Shown here: positions 29,501-39,712 of the stretch, in pieces
How positions within the stretch are numbered: position 1 is the stretch's first letter
How the letters are laid out: every line of letters starts with the position of its first letter
From: Xenorhabdus japonica
GTDB lineage: Bacteria > Pseudomonadota > Gammaproteobacteria > Enterobacterales > Enterobacteriaceae
NCBI RefSeq assembly: GCF_900115195.1
Contig: NZ_FOVO01000018.1
Location: forward strand, 1 to 64,000
Length of the DNA: 64,000 nt
Direction of reading: 5' to 3'
The notes under the pieces: model-generated
The model's input: the letters and a program-made list of their open reading frames with translations, nothing else
Told to the model about the DNA's origin: nothing
Database searches by the model: none
Position numbers and translations under genes: made by a program

Positions 29501-32500
29501 CTGACTTATTGTGTTCAACAAGGCTATTACCAACAAGTTTCCGTGCCAACAATTTCCACATCAACAACTTCCATACAAACAATAAATCAAATATATCGTC
29601 CTCACCGTGTCCTGCCGTATGCCAGACGCCGGTTATTGGAGGCGAGTTTACTTACTGATTTCCCAGCACTGATCTATGCTGGTGAACGCTTATTCGCACT
29701 GTTGAGTGATCGTGCTGATTTGCCCCACCAATGCTTATCCATAAAAAAACAAGTCACAACAAAATCATGGCTGCCTACGCCTCAACCATGCCCTGATACT
29801 CACTATGCCCTGCATTGGCGCACAATAAATATTGCGGATAATGTGGATAAACAAAAATCTTCAGCAACATATACTTTTTGCTCATCAACTACTCTTCGTT
29901 CGTCAACGGCGAGTGACACGATTGCCAATCATTGGCGTCAGGCAGGTATTAATTTGCAGCCTGAAAGCGCAAATACGTTATTACTGCTCCAAGGCAATGA
30001 TGTTGCTGAATTATGTGATCAAGTTATCAGCGAGTTAAAACGCGATGAAACAGCGTCTTTAACAGTCATTACCTGCTGTGCTCAACCGGAAACCACCTTA
30101 TCAAAAGAGGATATCAATCCGGCTCAATACGCTGTCTGGGCATTGCTGCGTGTCGCGGTTGAAGAGTATCCCCATCGTCGTATTCAGGCGATTGATATGA
30201 CTGATATCAACGATGCTGACGCTTTATCATTAGCGCTTGGTTATTTGAATGAACGCAGGCATGAAAACCAACGCTGGCTGAGGGTGCGCGGAAATCAAGT
30301 TTCTGTGCCTGTTTTACAACGTCAACCATTACCATTATCGCAACAACCAATGTCAATTCCTCATCAGGGTTGGCACATCGTTACCGGCGGTATGGGCGGT
30401 ATTGGCCAGATTTCTATCCGTTGGTTGTTGGCACACGGCGCGCGTAAGATTGCCGTCTTTGCCCGCCGCCAAAATACGGACTGGGATGCTTTTGTGCAAG
30501 AGTTGTCGCTGAATACCGAATGCGAAATACGCTGGATTAACATTGATGTCACTGATATATCAGCCTTGTTAAACGCAGTGCAAACACTGGCACAAGAGGA
30601 TTATATCGCGGGTGCGATTCATGCTGCCGGAATCACTGATCATACCCGGCTGGCAGAACTTGAGCATTCACGCCTGTCACAAATGCTAGCCGTCAAAGCA
30701 CGAAGTGCATCGGCGTTGCAAGCCGCGCTTCAACAACATAATGCACACTATCTGCTGCTTCACGCCTCTGCTGCATCAATGCTAGGCGCTCAGGGGCAAG
30801 GAGCCTATGCAATCGCCAACGCTTGTTTGGAATCTTTGGCGCTGACAGCATCCGAGCCGTTGACGGTACAAACATTAATAGTAAAAACATTAATAGTAAA
30901 AACGTTGATTTGGGGCGTTTGGGGTGGCATTGGTATGGCCAGCGATAAGCGATTAGTGGAAAAACTCGCTCAGGATGGCATGTTACCGTTCAGCACAAAT
31001 GAAGGTATCTGGCATCTCAATCAATCTCTGCACACTTCATCTCCTTGCTATCTGGCAATGCGGTTGGATGAACGTCATCCTGATATTTTGCGGCGTTTAC
31101 AGGCTGACATTACCCATGTAGCCGAAAAACCTGCGTCTTCACTCTCTGCCGAAGTTTCTGTAGATAACACGCTCTATCAGGACAGTAAACAGCGCATTAT
31201 CTGGCTGCGTCAGCGTATCGCGACACTATTGCGCTTAGAACAACCTGAACGTTTGGAGCCACAACAGGATCTATTGCAATTTGGTTTGGACTCCCTGCTG
31301 TTCCTTGAGCTGAATACGGTGATCCACCAGCAATTTGGTTTCAGATTAACCGCTGAATCGGCGTACCAGAATATGACACTGGAAGGACTGAATACGCTCA
31401 TTAGTGACGCATTGCCTGAACAACCCGTTGCCTCTTCTCAATCTGAGATCATAATTGACAGCACCCGACATCATGAGCCATTTCCTCTGACGCCAATTCA
31501 ACACGCTTACTGGATTGGCCGGACTCAGGCCATTGATTTTGGTGGTGTGGCTTGTCACGTCCTGTTTGAATGGGATTTGATGTTGAATAGCTTTGATATC
31601 CGGCGTTTTGAGAAGGCATGGAATGCTTTAATTCAGCGTCATGGCATGTTACGCATGATAATGGATGAAGATGGGCAACAAAGAATTCTGCCTGAAACAC
31701 CTTGGTATGCTTTATCGCAAGATGATTTACGTACACTTAGCGACACAGCTTGCGAACAGGCTTTAGCTCAGCGCCGTCATACCCTTTCTTATCAAGTGCC
31801 ACCCGCAGAACAATGGCCACTATTTGAAGTCTCTGTTTCGTTGCTCCCGAATGAACGTTGCCGCTTACATATGAATCTGGATTTGTTGCAGTTTGACGTA
31901 CAGAGTTTCCGGATCATGATGGACGATCTCCAACGGGCTTATCACCAGCAGCAACCATTGGCTCCACAAACATTTACTTTCCGCGACTACGTGATGGCAG
32001 AACAGGCGCAACGTGAAAGTAAAGAGTGGCGGGCATCATGGGCATACTGGCAGGAACAGTTGCTTTCACTGCCTCCTGCACCAAGATTGCCGTTGAACCC
32101 ACAACTACTTGAGCGTAGTCAGCCGCAATTCACGACTTATGAAGGTCAGCTGGCGCAATCTGACTGGCAACTACTAAAACAAAGCTGGAAAAAATGGGGA
32201 GTCACGCCTTCTGCGGGACTGTTGACACTGTTTGCCCATACACTTGAATGGTACAGCCGTCATCCGCTGTTTACCCTCAACCTGACATTCTTTAATCGGC
32301 AGCCTTTCCATCCAGAGGTTCAAGAGCTGATTGGTGATTTTACTTCCGTCATGTTGATGGATTTTGATTTACGCAAGACCACCTCCCTGCGTGCCAGTAT
32401 GGAAAAAACCCAGTCCTTGCTCTGGCAGCGGTTGAGCCATAGTCATGTCAATGGTGTTGAAGTGTTGCGGGAACTTGGTCGCCAGCAAAACGGTGAAACC

Positions 32501-35500
32501 CAAAACCGGCAACCACTAACACCGGTTGTCTTCACCAGTATGTTAGGGATGGCACAAGAAGGTGTCGCAATCAAACAATCCATCACTCAATTACTGGGCG
32601 ATCCGGTCTTTGTTCTGAGCCAAACCCCGCAAGTCTGGCTGGATCATCAGGTTATGGAAGTGGATGGTGACCTGCTGTTTAACTGGTATTGCATGGATGA
32701 TGTATTGGAGCCGGGTGTCATTGAAGCAATGTTTGCTGCTTACAACGCGCTGTTAGTACAAATAGCGCAAATTTGCCGCCAACCTGAACGCATCGAAAAT
32801 TATGATCTTCATACGCCGCCTGCCAGTCATACTCGTTATGACTTCTGGCCGCAACATCCTGAATTACGTCAGGCCGAACAACATTTGCGTTCTGAACCTG
32901 AAATACGGCTGGCAGAAATTCAGCCACGTCAGGACGATACCCAAAGTTACAACTTATGGCTGGTGGCAGAAGATAATTTGTCATTGTCGTTGCCAGAACC
33001 GCGGGTAATAAACACCGAATTATTACCGTTACCAACGTTAACGGAACAGCAAGCATTTGATCGCTCTTGGCAATATATTGAGCAACAAGCATTATTGGGT
33101 CTGAGTCAGACCTTACTGCGCCATAATTTGTTCACTTCGTCAAAAGAATATCACCCTCGTGAAGAGATCGAACAACGCTTACAACTGGCACCACAATATC
33201 AACGCCTGCTTACTCAATGGCTTACGTTATTAAGCAAGCAAGGATTTATTGAAAAAACCGGTGACGGATACCGTTGTCTGCAACCGCTCAGCCAGATCCC
33301 TGCCCCTGTGGCAAAACTGGATGATGCAATATGGTGCCAAACTATCAGTCGTTATGTAGCAACATGTATCAACCAACATGACATCCTGCTTGCCGGACAT
33401 GGCAATGCATTGGAACTGCTGTTTGCCGATAAACAAACCACCGCCAGCCTCTACAGTGAGAACCCGGCGTTACGTTGTCTGAACCAAACTGCCGCTGAAA
33501 TTGTCCGGCAATTGAGCCAGACATCTGAACATTTCACCGTACTGGAAGTAGGTGCAGGAACGGGGGCTACATCAGAAAAAGTGCTTAAACACAATGCACA
33601 ATCCATTGACAGTTACCACTTTACTGATGTTTCGCCTCTATTTTTGGATGATGCTCGTCAGTTACTCAATCACTATAGCGAAACTGTAAAATTTGCCCTG
33701 TTCGACATTAACCAGCGTATTGATTTTGGTCAGCATCCTGAATCTGGCTATGACCTGATTATGGCGGTTAACGTCTTGCACGATGCCATCCATCTGAAAA
33801 ATACTCTGAAACGTCTGTCCCGCTTATTGAAACCCGGCGGATGGTTATTGATTATTGAATCAACTAAGCGCGAAAGTGCTATGCAGCTCGCCAGTGTCGG
33901 ATTTATTGAAGGCATTAACGCTTGGGTCGATGATCGTGGTGGTGCTCATGATGGTGACTACGGTAATAGCGCGTTGCTGGAACTGGCAGGCTGGCGTAAC
34001 TGTCTGGAAAAATCCGGTTATCGGGTTTCACTGGAATGGCCGGGAAAAGATGGGCCAGAACTGCATCAACAATTGATTCTGGCGCAGGTCGAACAGCAAG
34101 CACGGCTGAATGTCAGTAAAATAGCAGCACAATTTTCCACCTTGCCTTACTCATTGCATATTCAACAGCAAGAGCAGTTACCGCCGAGTTTCCGGTTGAA
34201 CATGGTGGCCGTAAAAGAGAACATGGTACAACCGTTAACTACGGAAACTGTGCAATCGGAAACGGCAGACGAGCAGCTCCATGATATTGAACAGCAAGTG
34301 ATGGCGCTCTGGAATTCACTGCTTTCTCAGTCAATACAGCGTCACAGCGACTTTTTCCAAAGTGGCGGTGACAGCCTAATTGCAACCCGCATGATAGTGC
34401 AATTACGCCGCCAAGGTTACGGACAAGCTAATCTACAACAACTGTTTGAACATCCTAAGTTAAGTGAATTTTGCCGTACCCTGCGGGTCGTTGAGACAAA
34501 TTCAGTGGCATTGGCAACACCACATCAAACTGAACCAGCATCAGAGCAGATATTGCCACTTACTCCCCTGCAATATGCTTATTGGCTGGGGGAAAGCCAA
34601 CTATTCCAATTTGGTAATGGTATCGCCCACTTCTACGCTGAACTGGCTATCGACGGGCTGGATCTGTCTCGTTTCACAACTGCATGGAATCGAGTGATAA
34701 ACCATCATGCGCAATTACGCGGTTATGTAAAGGATGGGCAATATCATATTCTGCCGGAAGTTCTCTACTATACGCCGACAATCATTGATTGCCGTAACAT
34801 TATACCCAATGAGCGCGAGACACAACTGAATAACGCCCGCGATACTCTGCGTATTCAAGGGATTCCCAGCAACAACTGGCCGCTGTTTGATTTAACGCTG
34901 TACCATACCGATGACCGGACGCATCTATTGCACCTGACCATTGACCTGCTGGTGGCGGATGGTAAAAGCCTGACGTTGATCTTGGGTGATTTACACCATT
35001 GGTATCAGCAACCTGACTGGCAACCAGAACCACCGACAGTGGCTATTGGTGACTATATTCAGGTACTGGAGAATGAAAAAAACGAAGAAACCTGGCAACA
35101 AAGCCGACAATACTGGCTGGATCGTTTGCCTTCGCTGCCTGATGCACCGGTGTTACCACTGAAAGATCACCAGTCACAGCAACTTGATCAGCAGTGCCTG
35201 ACAGGGTATATCAGCCCACAACAATGGCAGCGCTTGCAACAACGCGCAGCAGAACATCGTGTATCACCATCACAAGTGATGCTTACGCTATTTGCCCATA
35301 TTTTATCGGTATGGAGCAACAGCGAACATTTCACTATCAATGTTCTGCATGGCAATCGCCTATTAATGCCACAACATTGCGATATGTTAGTCGGTAATCT
35401 GTCTACCACATCATTGCTGGAAGTGGATTTACGCAATATCTCAGGATTCAGCGATGCTGTAAGCCGGATACAAAAACAATGGTTCGCCGATCTTCAACAT

Positions 35501-38500
35501 GCACTGTTTGACGGTCAATTAGTGCTCAGAGAGAAAAATCAACATCGCCACAATCTGAATGCCGGAATGCCGATCGTATTCAACGATACAACCGGTACTG
35601 CGGGCAAAGGCCCATCAGGGTTAGGAACACTGAATCTCTTTGGCGCACAAACCCCCCATGTTTATCTCGATTGTATGCTCATTTCCGGCTCAGATGGCGG
35701 TGTTACCCTACAATGGGCGATCTTGCCGCAACTGTTCCAGCCTCAAGTGGCAGAAAACATGTTTGCCCATTATCAAGCCAGCGTTGTTGCATTGCTCGAA
35801 CCGGATTATCAATGGAGCACCCCGCTTCCTGAATGGCTATCGGCAAATGATCGCGCTTTGTGCCAGAACAGTAATGCGACCAAGAGTGATTTTCCACCAC
35901 ACACCCTTTGCTCGCTGATTGAACAGGCAGTGAACCAGTATCCACAACACATTGCTGTTGTCGATGCCTCTCGCCAGATCGACTATCACACTTTATGGTC
36001 ACAAAGCCTGACACTGGCGGTTCATCTGCAAGCACAAGAAAATCAGACTTCGTCTTTGATTGGCACTTCGCCTCTGATTGGTATAGTGATGGAAAAAGGC
36101 TGGGAGCAGATTGTCGCGGTTATTGCAATTTTATTGGCAAGACGGGCTTATCTGCCTATTGATGCCAGCTATCCGCAGCAGCGAATCCATCAGCTATTGG
36201 CATCAGGAGAAGTAGATACTGTACTGACACAACCCAAGTTCGCTCAACAGATGGGCTGGCCTGACAATATACAAGTCATCTCTCTGGATGAAACATTACT
36301 TAACAACTTGCCAGTCACCAGCGAGCCGCGTTTATCTGTACGTCCTGAAGATCTGGCTTATGTCATTTTCACCTCAGGCTCTACCGGAAAACCGAAAGGC
36401 GTGATGATAGATCATCAGGGCGCGGTCAATACCATTCTTGATATTAACCAACGGATCGCACTCAATGAGCACGATAGCGTGCTGGCAATCTCAGAGTTAA
36501 CCTTCGATCTCTCAGTTTATGACCTATTCGGCACGCTGAGCTGTGGGGCAAAACTGGTTATGCCTTCTCCCGGTGACAGTAAGCAACCCGATAAATTACT
36601 GGCATGGATACAACAGGAATCGGTCACTGTTTGGAACTCTGTTCCGGCATTTGTGCAACTGCTTGAGGAATATGCTCGTAGCTATTCGCATTCCCTACAT
36701 CCACATCCCCTAAACAGTCTGCGTTGGGTATTGATGAGTGGTGATTGGATACCAACCAATTTACCGGCGAAATTATATGCTCTTCATCCCGCACTCAACT
36801 TGCTGAGTTTGGGCGGGGCAACCGAAGCATCAATCTGGTCCATTGCTTATCCTATTACACACGTTGATCCAAATTGGCGCAGCATTCCATATGGTAAGCC
36901 TCTGGCTAATCAGACTTTCTATGTGCTTAATACGACTATTGCAAATTCAAGTCTTGCAAATTCAACGTTTTCACCTTGTCCGGTCTGGGTAACCGGTGAA
37001 CTGTATATTGGCGGGCAAGGGTTGGCACTGGGTTATTGGGCTGATTCTGAAAAAACAGAACAGGCATTTATCACTCATCCGCAAACAGGTGAGCGACTTT
37101 ACCGCACAGGTGATTTAGGACGCTGGCTACCAGATGGAAATATCGAATTTCTGGGGCGCAATGATCACCAGATAAAAATTCGTGGTTACCGGATTGAGTT
37201 AGGCGAAATTGAGCATCGTCTATGCGAGCACCCTGCTATACAACAAGCGCTAGTGTTTGCACATACGACGTCAATCGGCGCATTACAACTGGTCGCGGGC
37301 TTACGTTTAACTGACAACGCGTCAATATCTACAGACCTTTTACCTACAGAACTTCTACCAGTATTGCCTCACTGGTTGCAGCAAACCTTACCGGTTTGGA
37401 TGTGTCCACAGCGATTTATCATTCTCGACACGATACCTGTATCCGACAACGGTAAAATTGACAGACACACATTGGTTACTCTGGTTGAAGAAGCGCAAGA
37501 AGTGAATTCAGCGCCAACTACCACGACTCTCAACACGACAGGAAAAACGGTATTAAACCTTTGGCAATCAGTATTAGAACAACAAGATATCAACGTACAC
37601 GAGAGTTTCTTTACTCTTGGTGGAGATTCTCTTGCAGCAGTACAGTTAATGGTGAAAATCAATCAGACGTTCAACCGTCAGTACCCGCTCAGTTTGCTGC
37701 AAACTTACGATACCGTACATTCATTGGCTGAGTTTATTGAGCATCAACCGGAAAACACCTGCCAAGGAGTGATACTGAATAAGGGAAATATTGAACAACC
37801 TGCATTGTTCATCGTCCATCCTATTGGCGGACATCTGTTGGGATATCGTCATTTGGCGGCTGATTTCGGCGCTCAACGCCTGATTGGTCTGGCATTTACA
37901 CCAGCGAGCCTGAATACCGATGAACCTTCCGTTGCTGCGCTGGCGGTTGACTATATCAACCAAATCCGCACCTTCCAGCCTAAAGGCCCTTATGCACTGG
38001 CAGGCTGGTCTTTCGGTGGATTAGTCGCCTATGAAATGGCGCATCAATTACGCGCTGCGGGTGAAAGCGTTTCTCACTGTATCCTGATTGATAGCTTCGC
38101 ACCGAACGTACGCACCGATCTGACTCTGGATGATACATTCTGCCATCGTCATTTCCTGCTCGATTTACAGGGACAATTCCCTGATCTGGCGCTGGATAAC
38201 CATGCGATCACGACCAATACAGCGACATTCCTGCAAGCACTGCATGAAGCCCTGCCACAATCTGCACAGATTGATAGCTCGCTGACCGAACTTTATGCCG
38301 TATGGCACCATAATCTACGTGCATTGCTTGGTTACTGTCCGCCGCGGACTGCACAACCTTTCTGCCTTATCCGGGCAACACAGGCATTACCTGATTTTAT
38401 GGATTATCTCGATCCAGCAGCAACCACCTCAACTGATCTCGGCTGGCAGGCTTTCGGGCCAGTCAACGTGACACAACTTGGTGGTGATCACTACAGCTTA

Positions 38501-38593
38501 TTCCAACCCAAACATGTCAGCTCTCTGGTTACGTGCCTGAAAAAGATTCTGATTTCAGTCCCAACTATTGAGCCTGTTAAGGAGAACATATGA
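26588..38593 (+). CDS. irp1: HMWP1-like PKS-NRPS with an extra Cy-A-PCP module
   Basis: 4001 residues; Yersinia HMWP1 has about 3163. Order read from motifs: KS (~10-430, Cys in VQTACSSSL, EAHGTGTPLGDP, KSNIGHLD); AT (~550-850, GHSVGE); a linker with no SAM motif where HMWP1 has its C-methyltransferase; KR (~1255-1440, VTGGMGGIGQ); ACP (~1565, FGLDSL); Cy (~1630, DLLQFD at ~1765); methyltransferase (~2150-2480, VLEVGAGTGA); PCP (~2593, SGGDSL); second Cy (~2657, DLLVADG at ~2786); adenylation domain (~3120-3640, YVIFTSGSTGKPKG, FDLSVYDLFG, VWNSVPA, GGATEASIWS, cysteine-like); PCP (~3677); thioesterase (~3735-3985, GWSFGG). Predicted to extend the chain with malonate, a C-methylated thiazoline and a further heterocycle, then release it. 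Overlaps irp2 and ybtU. Confidence 0.92.
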   Translation: MTDLTPHYDNCDPIAVIGLACRFPQAPDSDTFWHNLQYGVECTTTLSRQTLLDAGIPPEVIDNENFVNRAAILENAEQFDATLFGYSRQEAEMLDPQQRLFLQTAWHALEHAGYSPRNVHLKTGVFASSRVSTWPSWSQFTMTDVGKVKGLQALMSNDKDYLATRTAYKLNLKGPALTVQTACSSSLVAVHMACENLRSGECDMALAGGVAVSFPQESGYLYQPGMIFSPDGHCRPFDSQANGTYGGNGVGVVTLKRLSDALRDGDPIMAVLRGSAINNDGNEKVGFTAPSVNGQRNVIAEALQLADVSINDVGMIEAHGTGTPLGDPIEVDALRSIFSDRSSAVPPCYLGSVKSNIGHLDTASGIASLIKTVLSVWHGYIPPTINVQQPNPALRLEQSPFRLATQGQHWTQELRTAGVSSFGIGGTNCHIVVQSLPEELHHRRVNHSQDQTQTTTLLLSAASESSLRQLAQRYATALNNTPENQADLVWTALQGRDLSLPWRLALALTPQDAEKINEKSAEKSAASLFAFANHRPTPDIFSGQVKNENKQLWQFSGQGCQWSGMGKAMYANSPVFSAMLDRCCAACASELALPLKAVMFGEHDAALATTEYAQPAIVAHQIALAAHWRALGLKPDYVLGHSVGEFAAAVVAGIFTPEQVMPLVAVRGKLMQKCAQGGAMLAVFANEEDILPFTRSLALDLAVCNGPQHWVWAGTETEIDILAQRLEQRQIRCQRLNIACAAHSAMLDSVLDAFSLRCNSLQPTSGEIPLISTLTANIATSEQLGSPDYWRNHMRQTVRYYQSIEFVRQQGVALFVEFGADAQLTGIGRRVSLPRESWVTGTHRQSSPETAQQTALMQLYCAGVQLDWQRLFTLTGVKCHAPLYPFDKQNYSFVAAKSVQHTANANTGLDINSLIDPAIEQNSDAAILRALYTDALIYQCHGREAEQGFSAIDTIRAGRLQPCWRPLLEQLLTYCVQQGYYQQVSVPTISTSTTSIQTINQIYRPHRVLPYARRRLLEASLLTDFPALIYAGERLFALLSDRADLPHQCLSIKKQVTTKSWLPTPQPCPDTHYALHWRTINIADNVDKQKSSATYTFCSSTTLRSSTASDTIANHWRQAGINLQPESANTLLLLQGNDVAELCDQVISELKRDETASLTVITCCAQPETTLSKEDINPAQYAVWALLRVAVEEYPHRRIQAIDMTDINDADALSLALGYLNERRHENQRWLRVRGNQVSVPVLQRQPLPLSQQPMSIPHQGWHIVTGGMGGIGQISIRWLLAHGARKIAVFARRQNTDWDAFVQELSLNTECEIRWINIDVTDISALLNAVQTLAQEDYIAGAIHAAGITDHTRLAELEHSRLSQMLAVKARSASALQAALQQHNAHYLLLHASAASMLGAQGQGAYAIANACLESLALTASEPLTVQTLIVKTLIVKTLIWGVWGGIGMASDKRLVEKLAQDGMLPFSTNEGIWHLNQSLHTSSPCYLAMRLDERHPDILRRLQADITHVAEKPASSLSAEVSVDNTLYQDSKQRIIWLRQRIATLLRLEQPERLEPQQDLLQFGLDSLLFLELNTVIHQQFGFRLTAESAYQNMTLEGLNTLISDALPEQPVASSQSEIIIDSTRHHEPFPLTPIQHAYWIGRTQAIDFGGVACHVLFEWDLMLNSFDIRRFEKAWNALIQRHGMLRMIMDEDGQQRILPETPWYALSQDDLRTLSDTACEQALAQRRHTLSYQVPPAEQWPLFEVSVSLLPNERCRLHMNLDLLQFDVQSFRIMMDDLQRAYHQQQPLAPQTFTFRDYVMAEQAQRESKEWRASWAYWQEQLLSLPPAPRLPLNPQLLERSQPQFTTYEGQLAQSDWQLLKQSWKKWGVTPSAGLLTLFAHTLEWYSRHPLFTLNLTFFNRQPFHPEVQELIGDFTSVMLMDFDLRKTTSLRASMEKTQSLLWQRLSHSHVNGVEVLRELGRQQNGETQNRQPLTPVVFTSMLGMAQEGVAIKQSITQLLGDPVFVLSQTPQVWLDHQVMEVDGDLLFNWYCMDDVLEPGVIEAMFAAYNALLVQIAQICRQPERIENYDLHTPPASHTRYDFWPQHPELRQAEQHLRSEPEIRLAEIQPRQDDTQSYNLWLVAEDNLSLSLPEPRVINTELLPLPTLTEQQAFDRSWQYIEQQALLGLSQTLLRHNLFTSSKEYHPREEIEQRLQLAPQYQRLLTQWLTLLSKQGFIEKTGDGYRCLQPLSQIPAPVAKLDDAIWCQTISRYVATCINQHDILLAGHGNALELLFADKQTTASLYSENPALRCLNQTAAEIVRQLSQTSEHFTVLEVGAGTGATSEKVLKHNAQSIDSYHFTDVSPLFLDDARQLLNHYSETVKFALFDINQRIDFGQHPESGYDLIMAVNVLHDAIHLKNTLKRLSRLLKPGGWLLIIESTKRESAMQLASVGFIEGINAWVDDRGGAHDGDYGNSALLELAGWRNCLEKSGYRVSLEWPGKDGPELHQQLILAQVEQQARLNVSKIAAQFSTLPYSLHIQQQEQLPPSFRLNMVAVKENMVQPLTTETVQSETADEQLHDIEQQVMALWNSLLSQSIQRHSDFFQSGGDSLIATRMIVQLRRQGYGQANLQQLFEHPKLSEFCRTLRVVETNSVALATPHQTEPASEQILPLTPLQYAYWLGESQLFQFGNGIAHFYAELAIDGLDLSRFTTAWNRVINHHAQLRGYVKDGQYHILPEVLYYTPTIIDCRNIIPNERETQLNNARDTLRIQGIPSNNWPLFDLTLYHTDDRTHLLHLTIDLLVADGKSLTLILGDLHHWYQQPDWQPEPPTVAIGDYIQVLENEKNEETWQQSRQYWLDRLPSLPDAPVLPLKDHQSQQLDQQCLTGYISPQQWQRLQQRAAEHRVSPSQVMLTLFAHILSVWSNSEHFTINVLHGNRLLMPQHCDMLVGNLSTTSLLEVDLRNISGFSDAVSRIQKQWFADLQHALFDGQLVLREKNQHRHNLNAGMPIVFNDTTGTAGKGPSGLGTLNLFGAQTPHVYLDCMLISGSDGGVTLQWAILPQLFQPQVAENMFAHYQASVVALLEPDYQWSTPLPEWLSANDRALCQNSNATKSDFPPHTLCSLIEQAVNQYPQHIAVVDASRQIDYHTLWSQSLTLAVHLQAQENQTSSLIGTSPLIGIVMEKGWEQIVAVIAILLARRAYLPIDASYPQQRIHQLLASGEVDTVLTQPKFAQQMGWPDNIQVISLDETLLNNLPVTSEPRLSVRPEDLAYVIFTSGSTGKPKGVMIDHQGAVNTILDINQRIALNEHDSVLAISELTFDLSVYDLFGTLSCGAKLVMPSPGDSKQPDKLLAWIQQESVTVWNSVPAFVQLLEEYARSYSHSLHPHPLNSLRWVLMSGDWIPTNLPAKLYALHPALNLLSLGGATEASIWSIAYPITHVDPNWRSIPYGKPLANQTFYVLNTTIANSSLANSTFSPCPVWVTGELYIGGQGLALGYWADSEKTEQAFITHPQTGERLYRTGDLGRWLPDGNIEFLGRNDHQIKIRGYRIELGEIEHRLCEHPAIQQALVFAHTTSIGALQLVAGLRLTDNASISTDLLPTELLPVLPHWLQQTLPVWMCPQRFIILDTIPVSDNGKIDRHTLVTLVEEAQEVNSAPTTTTLNTTGKTVLNLWQSVLEQQDINVHESFFTLGGDSLAAVQLMVKINQTFNRQYPLSLLQTYDTVHSLAEFIEHQPENTCQGVILNKGNIEQPALFIVHPIGGHLLGYRHLAADFGAQRLIGLAFTPASLNTDEPSVAALAVDYINQIRTFQPKGPYALAGWSFGGLVAYEMAHQLRAAGESVSHCILIDSFAPNVRTDLTLDDTFCHRHFLLDLQGQFPDLALDNHAITTNTATFLQALHEALPQSAQIDSSLTELYAVWHHNLRALLGYCPPRTAQPFCLIRATQALPDFMDYLDPAATTSTDLGWQAFGPVNVTQLGGDHYSLFQPKHVSSLVTCLKKILISVPTIEPVKENI

Positions 38594-39690
38594 TAAAGCC
38601 ACGGCGGGTTCTGATTGTCGGTGCCAAATTTGGCGAACTGTACCTTAATGCGTTCCTGCAACTACGGCCAGATCTGGAACTGGTTGGTATTTTGGCACAG
38701 GGAAGTACTCGTTCGCAGCAACTAGCCCGTGATTTCAATGTGCCACTATTTTGCTCGTTGGATGAATTGCCGAACGACATTGATATTGCTTGCGTGGTAA
38801 TACGCGCAGAAGTTATTGGTGGCAAAGGTGATCAATTAACCCAAGCATTATTGGTGCGGGGTATTTCTGTTATTCAGGAACACCCCCTTGATGCAGAAGC
38901 CATCAAAAGACACCAGTCAACCGCTGATAAACATGGTGTTATGTTTTGGGTAAATAGCTTTTACAGCCAATGCCATGCCGGCAGAAGCTGGTTACATGCG
39001 GCAAATCAAATCAATCAGTTATCACAGCAACGTCCAATAAGCGGCTCTCTGACAACCAGCCGTCAGTTACTGTTTTCCGCACTTGATCTGTTGCTACAGG
39101 CATGTCATTGCCCGGAACAAATAGAGATAGTTTATGTGGGTCAGCTGAATAGCACATTTCATTGCTTTGAACTCAGCTTTGCTGGCACAACGATAACGTT
39201 AAACATTCAATCCTATCTGGATCCCAGAGACCCGGATATGCACAACCTCGTCATGCATAAGACGACGCTGATTTGGCTCGCGGGTTACCTGACGCAAGAA
39301 GCCAGTTATGGGCCGGTTATCTGGACACCGGTTCTTCATGTGCCAAATCATCTGAACAATGAGCAAAGCCTTTATCTGAACGCCAGCCAGCCGGAAGGCG
39401 CTTACCTGCACCAAACAACATCACACATTCTTTGTCCGGCCACCAAAGACTGGATGACGGCATTTGAATGTGATGGTGCGGAAGGCGTGGCATTTCTACT
39501 CAATACCTTAACTTCTGTATTGAATGGTGCACTCTGCCCACCTGCTTTTAGCTACGATTACCAACTACGGCTGGCAAGCTTGTGGCAACAAATTTTACAC
39601 ATGATGGGAGAGCCTGTTACTCAGGAATTACAGCCCCCGGTCTGGATTGATCCAGCTCAATTGATGCTGACTGTTGATGCTAATTGTTGA
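38590..39690 (+). CDS. ybtU: thiazolinyl imide reductase, YbtU/Irp3-like
   Basis: 366 residues (YbtU about 365). NADPH-dependent reductase that converts a carrier-bound thiazoline to a thiazolidine during assembly. N-terminal dinucleotide-binding fold RRVLIVGAKFGELYLNAF, then VVIRAEVIGGKGDQLTQALL and ISVIQEHPLDAEAIKRHQ typical of the Gfo/Idh/MocA-like imide reductases. Its start overlaps the irp1 stop (ATGA). A 13-bp tandem duplication (39672-39697) spans the stop codon and has slightly altered the last residues. Confidence 0.9.
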   Translation: MIKPRRVLIVGAKFGELYLNAFLQLRPDLELVGILAQGSTRSQQLARDFNVPLFCSLDELPNDIDIACVVIRAEVIGGKGDQLTQALLVRGISVIQEHPLDAEAIKRHQSTADKHGVMFWVNSFYSQCHAGRSWLHAANQINQLSQQRPISGSLTTSRQLLFSALDLLLQACHCPEQIEIVYVGQLNSTFHCFELSFAGTTITLNIQSYLDPRDPDMHNLVMHKTTLIWLAGYLTQEASYGPVIWTPVLHVPNHLNNEQSLYLNASQPEGAYLHQTTSHILCPATKDWMTAFECDGAEGVAFLLNTLTSVLNGALCPPAFSYDYQLRLASLWQQILHMMGEPVTQELQPPVWIDPAQLMLTVDANC

Positions 39691-39712
39691 TGCTAATTAA
39701 GGAAGAATACTG

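Noticed and set aside
27030-39414. Many 60-140-residue ORFs on both strands within irp1 and ybtU
   Set aside because: Shadows of the megasynthase reading frame; none has its own start signal or family match.
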